From positions 1,339,858 to 1,403,857 of the forward strand of contig NW_003314296.1 in the NCBI RefSeq assembly GCF_000143415.4: a DNA stretch of 64,000 nucleotides, in the 5' to 3' direction. Position numbers and translations under genes: made by a program. This document shows, piece by piece, positions 47,986 to 59,082 of the stretch. Each line of letters starts with the position of its first letter. Position 1 is the stretch's first letter. The notes under the pieces are model-generated. The model saw only the letters and a list, made by a program, of their open reading frames with translations, did not search any database and had not been told where the DNA came from. The stretch is from Selaginella moellendorffii (Eukaryota; Streptophyta; Lycopodiopsida; Selaginellales; Selaginellaceae).

Positions 47986-48535
47986 CCCAAGCAAATCAAT
48001 TTAGTAGATGAGAATAATCTTTATATTATCACAATTGCTCAAGGATTGCAAAATGAATTTCACAATCAAGCCATAAATCTATTAAAAAACTACAAAGATA
48101 TTTTTACTTGGTCTTACACAAATTTAAAAGGCATCTTGCCAGAACTCTGTACACATTCTATTGAGATACTCTTGGGAAATATGCTTAAAATGTAGATATC
48201 CTAAAGGATGAATCCCAATTACCATAGTAAAGTCAAAAAGGAAATTGATAAACTCTTCTAAGTAGGATTCATCTATCCAATCTAGAATGCTCAATATATT
48301 TATTTTTAGATAGATTCTTTGACTATAACTAAATGGAAGTAACACCTAAAGATTAACATAAAATAACTTTTATAAGCTTATAAGGAGCTTATGCCTATTG
48401 CAAAATGTTTTTTGGCTTATACAATACTTTTTCTACATTTCAAAAAGTTGTTATAAATACTTTTAGAGAATATTTCACTGATTTTATAAGAGTTTTCATG
48501 GATGATTCTAGTGTTTTTAGCTCTAAAATAAAACA
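47986..48535 (+). pseudogene. Ancient Ty3/gypsy reverse transcriptase relic
   Basis: Broken plus-strand frames read NYKDIFTWSYTNLKGILPEL (~48090-48150), VKKEIDKLF, GFIYPI (~48270) and, in another frame, LYNTFSTFQKVV followed by FREYFTDFIRVFMDDSSVFS (~48410-48520). The last resembles the RT active-site block with the FMDD box of the Athila/Tat type, distinct from the YIDD/YLDD boxes of E and F. Many stops and AT-bias mark it as old. Confidence 0.65.
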
Positions 48536-48632
48536 TTTAATTTGCTTGCAAAAATGATTTCAAAAATACAGTAATCTAGAGTGCTAGAAACCAAAACAAA
48601 CTATACGTCTGGTAACGCTGTTTATTCTTCAG

Positions 48633-49804
48633 ATCTTGAAATTGCTTTTCGGTGTTCAGGAGCAAGAAAACGGGCTTGTGGATAAGGTAGCTTGGTGCGA
48701 TTCACGAGCTGCTGACAAAAGCTTTGGTTCAGGAATTTCTGAAATTGCTTGTAGACAGCGCTCAACGGAATGTTCGACAGAGTTTGCTTCAGATGCAGGT
48801 GTCGTACCTGGTGGTATTTTCAATCTGTGTTTCTTTCTGATCACTGAAGTCTGCAGTATCTGTGTGCTGGAAATCCCGTAAACAGGAAACTAGATGCGAA
48901 AGATAGTATGCCGAGTTCGTTCGCTGTCGTAGACAGGTAAGAATCCGAACACAGCATTACGACTACTACTACCACACGTTGTTCTTAAGCTTGTGCGCTG
49001 AATTAGGCACTCGGACGAACCAACCTCTTCAAGCTCGCATCAATCTCATACTTGAAGATTTCGAGTTTGTTGCACTCCTTGTTCAGGTAAGACAACAATT
49101 TCGACCTTTTTTTTGTCTATCTTGTTTCTGTCAGGAAAACTACATCAACTACAAGCCTGCTAACTGAAAGGAAGCGTTTATCATGGATTCTATTTCAAAA
49201 GCTTCGGATTACCTTTACGTTGGAGACATGACCAGCAAAAGCATGCACAAGTATCGGACATGGGAGCTCACAAACTTACTTTGTGCAGTTCTGGCTCTGA
49301 CCTGGTATGACATGCAACTTCTCAACTGATGTACTGGTATGTACTGGTATGTGATCTGCAGTTCATCTGTTCTGCAAGGGAGGAGGGAGTCGTTCGATGC
49401 TGTAAGCTTTAATAACCTTGTTCGGATATTCTACGATATGTGTTTTGCAGATGGAAGATAAACTCAGATTTCCTGCATGGCTTACAAAGGGTTGTAAGAG
49501 GAAGAAAAGAGAGGGACGTTTGCACTGCAGGTCTGGCCGAATCGTGAGATATTTCTGTTTCTGCCTTTAGTCTGTTTTCAGCTTCAGAAGGTTTTGGCTT
49601 TGCAGATTCATTCCAGAACTCGATATCCTACCACCGTTGCTCAAGCGCCAAGCTCAGAGTGTAGGAACTGTACATTTGCTGGTGATCTGCTACTGACCTT
49701 TCTGGTACCAGATTCCAGATTTCCAAGGTCCCGCGGCTGAAGATCACGCATTTAAACAGACTACGGATGAGCTTTTCGCTCTGCTCAAGGAATGTCGGCA
49801 CTGA
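48633..49804 (+). CDS. 3' part of an unrecognised multi-exon plant gene, 5' truncated
   Basis: Splice-consensus exons in one continuous frame: 48633-48798 (contains a 4-base frame break at 48687-48690), 48857-48936, 48990-49086, 49171-49304, 49362-49401, 49451-49530, 49606-49660 and 49712-49804 with stop TGA. All seven introns are GT-AG, 49-84 bp. The encoded C-terminus (about 285 residues) looks alpha-helical (LGAIHELLTKALVQEFLKLL, ARINLILEDFEFVALLVQ, TDELFALLKECRH) with a basic patch CKRKKREGR. I recognise no family. GC content and codon use differ sharply from the AT-rich relics on its left, which truncate it at about 48600. The 4-base GTAG insertion after VDK would shift the frame, so it is either a pseudogene or a sequence error. 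The acceptor of intron 3 (CTAACTGAAAG) is weak. Confidence 0.6.
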
Positions 49805-49849
49805 GTGAGGTTGGAGTGTCAATTCGGGCAATGGTTTTCAACATGACTC

Positions 49850-50157
49850 GTTGATGCTTTGAATGCACAGAGGTATGAATGATTTTTGTCCTGAAACGGT
49901 TGAGCCGTCTTGATGTTAACAGTGTGTCTCATAGCTGAAACAGATGCGCTGCGCTGCCTCCTTCGAATTCAACAACGCAGTGTGTCAAAGACGTGACAGT
50001 GTCACAGACGTTCATGGCACTCGTAGTCGCAAATCGTTGCGCTGCTTGTGAGGGAGCTGAGCTCGTTGGAGTGTCAAAGACATTCACGGCAAACCTTCGA
50101 ATTCATTTCTGCTTGCAGCAAGCTGAAATGAGTTCGCAAATGTTCGGCTGCTTGTGA
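49850..50157. repeat. Downstream duplicated segments
   Basis: Imperfect direct repeats include GAGTGTCAAAGAC (three variants), CTTCGAATTCA (twice) and GCTGCTTGTGA (twice). The sequence runs into the assembly gap, so the full array is unknown. Confidence 0.5.
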
Positions 50158-50257
50158 NNNNNNNNNNNNNNNNNNNNNNNNNNNNNNNNNNNNNNNNNNN
50201 NNNNNNNNNNNNNNNNNNNNNNNNNNNNNNNNNNNNNNNNNNNNNNNNNNNNNNNNN
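50158..50257. other. Assembly gap (100 N)
   Basis: Exactly 100 Ns. Composition changes from moderately GC-rich on the left to strongly AT-rich on the right, so the true distance and adjacency are unknown. Confidence 0.95.
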
Positions 50258-53200
50258 ATAATGGCTAAAGTGCATACCTTAAACAGGGACAATACTGCAA
50301 TAGTAAATTTAAACCATTTAATAAAGTACTATAAAGATATAAACATAAATATTATCTATATCTTAGGATATAAAACTATGGATAAACTCATGGATGAAGC
50401 CCTTCCAAGGATTCATCATGATGAGCTACCTAAGTGCACAAATAGCATGGCCAACTGGATGAAGGATAAGAGTCTAAAAAAATTCTACAAAACTACATCA
50501 AACTTTGTAAGACCATAAAAAGGTAAATTGATTCTTCAATTATGGGATCCTATAAAATTGATTTTCAAAATGGATGAAAGGGATATTAAAATTACTTAGA
50601 ATCTTATTTCCAAATTTTTCTATCTCCCTATAGAGCTAAATCAGTGGAATTGGATAGAAAGAGTACTTTTTTCATATAAGCTCAGACAGGGATTTACTCA
50701 TCTAGAATAAAGGGAAAATACATATCCCTTGGGAAAAATTTGTCTTTATGCTATAGAAACCTTTATATATCGAAATGCTTTCTTTGATGAGAAAGTTCCA
50801 AGAAAAGAAATCAAGGGATATATTGAACAAATATTTCTTTTTTTGGAGCAAATTTTCCCTCAAAATCTTGTTAGTATGGCTTATAAAAATTTTCTCCAAG
50901 CAATATAAAACTTAGAGGAAAAAGAAAAGAAAGGGGAAATACTTTAAAAGTAATGTCTACATTTTTCTTGCCCCATTCTATAAACTCTATCAGCAAACCA
51001 CAAGGATTAATGAGTAGAGATTACTAGGTCAATAAAGAAAAAAAAAATCCATAATATGTTTGCATACAAAAGCAAACAAATGCAACCTAGAGCAGGATTT
51101 GGAGAATCCAACTACCTGAGGATAGACAGTAGCTTTGTCATGGGGGAGTGATGAAGAAATAAATGTTTTATCCTGTGTATCATCCTAGGCAGAGCAAAAG
51201 AAAAAATCTTAAACAAAATGGAGTTACACCTAAGTGTAAGTATTCAAAGAAGAAAGACCCAACCTAGGCAACACATGTCATAGATAAACATGAAGCAATT
51301 AAGAATGGTTTTAAAATCATATAATATATAAATAGCACTTAGATGCACTGGAAAACAACCCCCACTCACTCCTATATGCATTTATATTGAATTAACTATT
51401 TTTTTCTCCTATCTATGACTGTTTGTGCAAAGTAGAGTTGAAAGAGTGACATATGCTTATCTTTAGTCACGCTTTTGGGGTTTGAGGTTGAATTCTCTTC
51501 TACTCTTCTATTCTTCTTTTCTTCTTCTTTTTTCTATGTTTTTGTCTTTGTTTATTTGTCACTATTTTATATGGAGGGGCAAAAATGTGAGTATAGGTAG
51601 AAAAAGCCTTACTCACATGTACTTACATATTTAATATTTTAATTTCATTAGAACTTCAATTTAAATTTCCTTTATAAAACTTTTGATTAACTGTATTGAC
51701 TTTTGTGAAGCTGAGCTCAACTCAACTTTGGACCACCCTCAAGAAGACTAGATGAAACATGTAAAGGCATTTTGGTCTGCTAAAACATATAGATGGTAAG
51801 GATAAAGTTTTTAAATATAAAGCCACCAAAATTGTTATTGAAAAAATTCTAATATCTTACAAGATATTATGATATGCTTGGACAATATGCAACTATATTT
51901 TGCCATCAAATATATACAGCTGAGCATAAATTTGTCCCAAAATTAAAGAAATTAATAATCACTATGTTGGGTTGGAGAAGCACTAAAAAAATTGATTATC
52001 AAGTTTTTTTAAAAAATGGATTAGTGGCCTCAACTGCTTCAATCTATGACTTAAGAGAGTGATCAAGTTTATATTAACTCTACTCTTGCCTAAATCTTGA
52101 AAAGAGCAATTGGTCTTAATGAATAATAATATAGAAAGTCATGGAGATCCATGAAGAAGAAATGGAGCTAAGATGAAAAAAAGTAGATGACTCATTTAGT
52201 TTAATTGGAATCACAAATGTTGTATCCATCATACAAGTTTGAGGATGAGCATAGAGACAAAAATGAAATGGTCTACATCTTCATAATACATATAAAGGTG
52301 GTTTTTTATTCAACATTATCATTCAACATTGATAAAATGCCATTGACATATAGCTCTATTCTCCATTAGAATTTGTGTTTTGCTTATGTGTTAGTTACTC
52401 CAAGACTGGGATTGTTGGACAAAGAACAAAAGTTTAATGATGACACTCCAATTGTTATTTTTGCAATGCCAAGGTGAAAATATTCTTTAAGGGTTGGATT
52501 GTCCCATAAAATATTGGTGGTAACCATTAAAACTTTGATGCAAAGGCAAATATAGATTTTGGAGCCTTGGCACAATTGCTAGAATTTATTAATGGTGGTG
52601 CACTCTTGATTAATATTGTTAAATATGTTGGTGATGCATTGAATAAAGAGATTGAAATCCTAAAGAACAAGATCACTTTTTTCAAAAAAGGTGGAAAACC
52701 AAGAAATAGGTATGCTAGTAATAAAAGATTTGATGAAGACTACATAATAAGTCAAAGTAGAGTATTGGCTATACTATATATTGATTCACATATTTATCTC
52801 ATTTTGTTGAGGAAAATTTTTACTTACATACACATTTTTAGCTTTGAATCTTGATACTCTACAAAAGTTATATCAAACAATGAAATAATTTAATACAACA
52901 CTTCACTTGCAACTCTACCAAATTATTGAACACCAATAATGGCTTTCTAGTTTGATGAAAAGGATATGAAAAAACCATTAATATTAAAGTGGTCAAATTG
53001 TGAGTTTATTGTTTAAAAGAGGGGAGACAATGAAACTATTAATAAACTATGAAAAAAGATAAAAAATAAATGATAAATTTTTGTTGAACACTATTTCCAA
53101 AACTTTACTTTTATAAAGGCTTTGGAAATCAAACTAGTCCAACCCATCTAATCCAAAATTTTAATTAAGGTATGGCTTTATGTTAATCCTAAATGCCTAT

Positions 53201-53768
53201 CCAATGTGCATAGTAGGTTTTGAATTTAAATCCGATGAGTGAAGGTTTGGGATTTGATTTTTGCTATGGCTGATATAATAAATATGCTCCTCAATAAATA
53301 TAGAGAGATGGCAAATATATAATATGTAAAAGCAAAATGTATTGAAAATAATTATAAGATCTAGAAAAAATAAAAAATACTAATAAAAAAGAGTAAGCCA
53401 CTGTAAGGAAATGCCTAACAATGGATAGACCAAATTCAATAGAGTTGAACTAAGATTATACCATTGGAATTTTTTTTTTCTATTTACTTGATGATGTTGT
53501 ATCATTATCAAGTGTAATTTTTAATCATGCTATAAGGCATAATTTTATTGGTGTCATTTCGCTCTTACTGTTTTAGTAATGATGTAGTTAAATCTGTTTA
53601 TGAGCTCAGATTGGGTAATAATTTTAAAGATAAACTATAATGAACCTGCCCTTTTTTTTAAGATTTTAGACACATATTTTAAATTACTGAAACAGCTGAA
53701 TTGCGCTTAAAATACTGTGAAAACCATAAGAATTAAGGAGGAGATTCCATTTTCTGTACAAAATGAAG
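50258..53768. other. AT-rich DNA, no supported gene
   Basis: Several short frames (50261-50518, 51874-52062, 52567-52854) have no recognisable domain. Composition resembles 3.5-8.3 kb. Probably decayed repeats, perhaps with the 3' untranslated end of the sigma-factor gene near 53768. Confidence 0.5.
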
Positions 53769-55688
53769 TTACAACAAAAACTCTCTAAGATATTTAACTC
53801 GAGTCGGATGCTTCAACTTCATCATTCCCCGAATCTCATACTTTCGAACCATCTCCCTTGAAAGGTTGAGGTTACGTCCAATCTCAGTGAACGATCTCTC
53901 GCCCTTTCCATCCAGTCCATAGCGCTGGCGAATTATCAAGCTCTCCTTTGGTTTCAAAGAATCTAGCTGCAAGAAAGAATGTTAGAGAAGAACAGAGGTG
54001 TAAGAGAAACATACTACATCGTCCATTCCAAGGCGAAGTTGAGCTCCCGCGTTGAAATACTGTGCCTCGTTCTCGTCTGGATCGCTGATGCTGTGGATCA
54101 GCTCCTCTCCTGTTACTTTGGAGCGCGCATTTAGCGATCTCCTGGGAGCACCCGTCCTCAGGACTTCAAAGTATCTCCTCGAGTCCATCTTAAGTTCCGT
54201 GATCACCTCCTCGTGCGTTGGTTCCCTGTCGAGCTCGAGAGACAGCTGAGCTCGCTTTCTCTGGATAGTCATCTTTTGCTGCCGGACAAAACAACGAGTC
54301 CCTCGTCACCTCACGGAGCTCTAGAGAAAGAAGAAAGCTAAAAGGCTTACCGCAGCAACGTTGTATGGTACTCTAACGATGTGTCCCAGCCTTGTTTGTG
54401 CTCGGAGAATGCTGTTTTTAACCCAGTATACTGCGTAAGTCGAGAAGCGATAGCCTTTCTTTGGATCAAACTTATCGACTGCGCTCATGAGGCCCGGGAC
54501 ACCCTCTTGGCATAAGTCGAGCAAAGATAAGCTGAGCTCCTCTTTGAAGTACTTACGAGCCTGATGAGCTACTAGCCGGAGGTTGTGCTGCAAAACAAGC
54601 AGTGCTGGCTGAGATCATGATATCCTGGCTTGGAAACTAGTAACAGGATATCGAGATTATGTGTGAACCTTGATCATCTTGTTCCTTGCGGCCTGACCCA
54701 ACTGTAACAGCCGCCGAAGCGTCTGTACACTCATCTCTGCCACCTTGGCCCATTCTTCCTCGGAAGGCTCTCTCTTTAAATGCTCGAAAAACTTTAGTCT
54801 TACTTGCTGGAGCCTCTGCATAGAAAACAGGTTTTAGAAGAAAAACATAGAGAAGTAGAGCATATGTACCTTTGCCGGGGCCATGAACCACGCAAGACGA
54901 ACTTCTTCCGGGCCTGTCAAGCGAAGCCGCGGAAGTTTGTCCCAGTTGAGCACTAGCATGCTTCCACTGGCACCATACTCCTTGATAAGAACCTCGGCCT
55001 CCTGAGACCACGGATCGAATTCACAACCCGGCGGAGCTGAAACTTTCGCTGGAGTTTCAACCTCTTCACTGGCCAAAGGAGCGCGATCCTTTGCCAGCTT
55101 CTCAACACGCTCCCTATGCAAGGCCATCCTGCTCTCCAGACCAAGCCGACGCTTCTTATGGTGCTTGACGATCAAAGGCTGGCTGACCAAATCCATAGAC
55201 AAAGCTCGCTGTTCTTCCTCCACGCCGTGAAACCTCTCTAGTGACCGTAGTAGCACCGGCTCAAAAGCTGGTTGACGGTAGGCCGATTCAAGCAGAGCCG
55301 AGAGACTGTTCCTAAGCGAGAGTTCATCCAAAGTCATGGATGGCGACAAAGTCTCGAGCTCCTCAGTGGCCACTGCCGGTATCTGTGTGTTCTTGCGACG
55401 TCCACCTTTCTTTGGAGAAGTTGACGCCTTTGCCTTTCGTTTATCCTTCGCTGCTAACTGTTTGTCCGAATCTACCAGTGCATCCTCCACGTATCTACAG
55501 CTCCAGCAGTGCTGGAGATCCACCCTGTGGCCAAAAATCCCACTAGTTGCCGCTCTAAGTCCCTGGAGCTGCGAGCAAAAAAACGAGCTCTCCAAGACCC
55601 CCGGAATTGGTCCCCAGCATTGAGAGAACGATCCTCTGTGAAAGATGTGTGTGGCAGCCGCTGCGTAAGCATAAGCTACCAGGACCAT
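53769..55688 (-). CDS. SIG: Plastid RNA polymerase sigma factor (sigma-70 family), five exons
   Basis: Exons (minus): 55688-54870, 54815-54669, 54587-54351, 54278-54015 and 53966-53769, all phase 0, total 554 residues. The first ~80 residues form a weakly acidic, Ala/Ser-rich N-terminus that may be a chloroplast transit peptide. A Lys-rich linker ([16 protein letters not shown]) follows. Region 1.2/2 begins [20 protein letters not shown]; then [23 protein letters not shown] and [19 protein letters not shown] (regions 2.1-2.4), region 3 (exon 4), and region 4 with [20 protein letters not shown] and a helix-turn-helix [19 protein letters not shown]. It directs the plastid-encoded polymerase to promoters. 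An in-frame TAA just upstream supports the 55688 start. The introns are 48-83 bp. Which SIG subgroup it belongs to (for example SIG2 or SIG6) cannot be settled by eye. Confidence 0.93.
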
Positions 55689-56097
55689 TTTTTAGTCTCA
55701 CCACATCTGGAAGGAAGAAAAAAAAAGAAAGAAAGAAATCCGGTGAGTCAATCGCTCTATAATCCATTCCAAGCACACACAAATCGAACTTATCGATCGC
55801 TCTATCTGCTCTATCCGCAAAATCGCGAGCTCGCGATGAGCGACTCGCGACCTAGCCATGCTGCGATTGGAATTCCACACTCCAATCCTGCCTAGATCTA
55901 CCTGAGAGAGGATTGGCTGTCGAGATTGCGTACCTGAGCGGCGCCCGGATTCCGTCGCTGCGCCAAGAATTTGGCTCCACGCCGCGCCGCGCATTCAAAC
56001 CAGCGCCATAGCCACGGGGCGGTTTGAGCATATTGGCGGCATTCCATGCGTTGGATGGGAAATCCAACGGCCCACATTTCGGGGAAAAACCCGCGGA

Positions 56098-56160
56098 TTA
56101 GGGTTTAAACTCCAACCGATAAACCGACGTGTCACTTTTTTATCCAAGAACGCCCACGTG
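56098..56160 (-). promoter_or_regulatory. Telo-box and G-box upstream of the sigma-factor gene
   Basis: The minus strand has AAACCCTAA (56106-56098), a telo-box. CACGTG (56155-56160) is a palindromic G-box, and a GATAA motif is near 56119. Telo-boxes are typical of genes for plant translation and growth; G-boxes are typical of light-responsive promoters, which would fit a plastid sigma factor. They lie about 410-470 bp upstream of the ATG. Confidence 0.5.
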
Positions 56161-57648
56161 GCAAACTATCTTGATATTTGAATCGAGGAGCCCTAAAAAA
56201 ATGGGGGGCTTTTAGCGCAAGGGCTAGCGGCGATATGGATCGAGGTTTGTGATTCTTTCTTATAGATCTCATCGCTTCGAGGGAGCGCATTGCTTGTAAC
56301 ATTCGATTTGTGTTGGCTGGGGTGAGTTTAGATGATCCGAGTGTTGTCTCTGTTCTTGGGGCGTCGATTTGGTATTTGATCTTGTAAACCCCCCTTTTCC
56401 TTCCATTGATCATTTCGCTTGTTACTTGTGGCAATGGTTCTAAATCTTCCTTGGTGATCTCTAATCGCGCAAGAATTTCTCGTCCCAAGCATTGCTCCTT
56501 TGTCTTGTTTATTTTTCCTTCACTCTTTCCATTGACTATTTTTGCTTGTTAACTTCTCACTGGCATGTTTCACTTACTTGGTGCTCTTTCTTTCGCTTGG
56601 CCGTGTTTTTCTCAGAGTCGAGCTCATCAGCAAACAACGCTGGTCTGTTACTTTCGGCCATCGCTTTTTTCTTTTTTTTCTTTTTTCCTTTTCTCACCCG
56701 TTTTTTCAACCTCGGTGCCTCAAGCGTTACCTTGACCCGATGCATGCATGCTTGCTGGTGAGGAGTCAGGATTTCCTGGTAGATCTTTTTAAGCTTGCGG
56801 ACTCTTCTTTCTCTTTTTTCTTCTTCTCCGTCTTTCGTTGGGTAGTTTGGTGGCTGGTTTCTTTGAAACTTTGCAATAGAAAAGGTGTAATAGAATGGGA
56901 GAGGGAATGAACTTTGCATGATTTAAGAGAGCTTAAGATATGCTGAGCTCTGCATCTCCGCCAACCCCACCAGCTAGATTTAATTCGTAGTCTTGTTTGT
57001 TGAAGCTAGCTTCAAGCCTGTAGCGGAGTACGATGCAAGCCGATTCTTTGCATTGATCACGAAAGTGACCTGCTTAGTTTTTATTTTCAGCGTGTTTGTC
57101 TCCTGACAGAAAATACAAGCAGTGTCCAGGATCAAAAACTATTGTGCTCCGATGGATGATTGCATAGTTTTTTATTTCCGTCTTCTTGCTTGACAACAAC
57201 CTTACGTGATTTTCTTTTTTCGTCAGGTTCCGTAGGTTTGGAACTTGGATGTTTTGGAATCCGAGAGCTCGTACGCGATCAATCTAACGAGAGGTATGGT
57301 TAACAAAAACCTGAGTGACTTCAACTTTAGAGTTTTGAGCAGTTCCTCATGCAGTATCCACTTTCGTTTTAGAGTTTCACGTAATCAAATCGTAACTCCA
57401 TTGTTCTCCCCGTCCATAGTCGTCTGCACAGGCGTCCTGAGTCAGTGGTAGCAATCTCGGCATTGGATCAATAACCTCCTCCTGCTCACTCCATGTCGGC
57501 GAGTGTCCTGTGTCCAAAACATTGCCCAGTCGGGAAGAATGCTTATTTGAAAGAAAAAGAAAAAATTTCAAAAGCGAAACTCTCTCAACTTTTTTTTTTT
57601 TTGGTGCATTTCTCTTTCTCCTACCTAGAGCTAGAAAAAAAATCTGTG
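56161..57648. other. Intergenic region between sigma factor and BOP-like gene
   Basis: Pyrimidine-rich plus strand with T runs. One possible plus-strand start exon (ATGGATCGAG at 56235-56244) could splice to 57228-57292 in frame, but no further exon follows. I see no supported gene. The BOP-like 3' untranslated region probably occupies the right end. Confidence 0.45.
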
Positions 57649-59082
57649 TCATGGTTGATGAGAGGTTTGCTGGGAGTTTTGACATGTACCTTTTGCAGAA
57701 ATAACGGGGTAATAGTTTTGATGCATCAGGATTGTGGGAGGGTCACTTTGTTGCGTGCTACTCGGTGTGCTCACGGGTTGTCCGATCATCATGGGAAGCC
57801 GCCTCTCCCGTTGCTGCTGCTGCTCCGTCAACATGGAGCTGCTGCTATCGTCCTCGTCTCTGGAGCAACTCGCTGGTACAGCCGCAGCCGACTCGAGCAA
57901 GTCGAGGCAAAGCCTGAGCTTGTTATGATCGGCAGTCACTCCCGTGAGAGCTCCCACCGCCAGTGCCTCAGACGCCAAGTTCTGGAGTATGTTGAGCGCC
58001 GTAGCACCGGTTGGAGTGGTGGAGTGTGGATCGGCGTGGTGGTCGAGAAGGACCGCTATCATCTCGGGGTCGGCCAGCTCTCCAGCAATGTGGAGCGGAG
58101 TTCTTCCGTCCGGACCTGGCATATTGACATTGGCTGCCCCCAGCTCTAGCAAATTCTTGACGACTTTGCGGCTGCAGTTTGCTACGGCATAGTGGATGGC
58201 CAGAGTTTTATCCAAGTCGAGGCCTTCTCCCATCACCATCAGCCTCACGAGCTCTACATCCGATGAGTCGAGGGCCTTCTGCATCCTCCTCGTCCGCTGG
58301 TCGTCCAAAGCATCGCTAGAATGCGCTTCGAAGCCGTATCCACACTTTTGCCTGATGGCTTCTACCTCGGCTACTACTTCTCCAGGCAAGTGCTTTCGTA
58401 AAACTTCCGAGGACAGACCTGACTTTGCTACTAGTTTGGAGCAGACTGACCAGAGATGGAGCAAGTCCTGCTTCCTCGCCGCTGCAAGTATCCGCATTAC
58501 GTCTTCAATCGATGCTTTCTCAGCAATTCCGGCCAGCTCCCTCTACAGGTACACAGAAAAGTTCCTGTTAAGTTTCTCCTCTTTGGAGTAACTCTCTCAC
58601 TCTCTCTCTCTCATGGGTTTTTTTTTCCTTTCCTTCTTCAGTGATCGAGTGCAAACCTGGACTAAGATGGAGAGCTGCTCGATGCTGAAGACTTGAGCAG
58701 CATGCAATGCCTCGAGAGCAAAATCCACCGCTGATCTGCAGTAGACGTGCCAGCAAGCGCCTTCTTTGCAACCGGTTGGATGCGGAGGGACCAGAGATAA
58801 TTGGCCGCTGTATAGAAACTGGAGCATGAGCATGAAGACGTCGTATCCAACAATTCCCACAGGGATCGGTGGCCGTCCTGGTATGTCTTGTGAAGCTTCA
58901 CTGCTGCAAAAGATCATCCTAAAGAATTGGCTTCTTGCTGCCAGGACGCACTTGTGAGCGTAGACCGGCCTGCCTTCGACTGTGAAAGTCACATCGCTAA
59001 ATGCCTGCCCGTTGGCCAGAAGGTTGAGCAAATCACTGGAGAGCTGCTTCAGAGGCTCCTCCAGATTCATCCCTCCGGCCAA
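57649..59082 (-). CDS. BOP: BLADE-ON-PETIOLE-like BTB/ankyrin transcriptional co-regulator
   Basis: Two exons (minus): 59082-58657 and 58542-57649, a 114-bp intron, 439 residues. The BTB/POZ domain is at about 8-125 (FSDVTFTVEGRPVYAHKCVL, then VFMLMLQFLYSGQ), with the NPR/BOP-type zinc-binding stretch CKEGACWHVYC. The junction reads VQ-RELAGIAEKASIEDVM, matching the BOP signature. Then come RKQDLLHLW and KLVAKSGL, RMQKALDSSDVELVRLMVMG, and ankyrin repeats at about 230-330 (LAIHYAVANCSRKVVKNLLE, GRTPLHIAG, LLDHHADP). A Gln/Ser-rich tail ends QQTSHQP. It is shorter than NPR1 and lacks an obvious NPR1-type C-terminal domain, as expected for the NOOT-BOP-COCH group. These proteins bind TGA bZIP factors and act as Cullin-3 adaptors in patterning of lateral organs and boundaries. 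The identity is clear; a role in a lycophyte is inference. Confidence 0.95.

Noticed and set aside
50261-50518. 85-codon frame after the second gap
   Set aside because: Lys/Asn/Ile-rich, as expected by chance in AT-rich DNA; no recognised domain.
55698-55994. Minus-strand 98-codon frame upstream of the sigma factor
   Set aside because: Low complexity at the end and no domain; more likely 5' leader sequence.
56235-57292. Possible plus-strand micro-gene: ATG exon at 56235 spliced to 57228-57292 in frame
   Set aside because: Only about 25 codons, needs a ~1 kb intron unlike the others here, and no third exon was found.
57377-57685. Minus-strand 102-codon frame at the 3' end of the BOP-like gene
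   Set aside because: Overlaps the end of the gene in another frame and lacks any domain.
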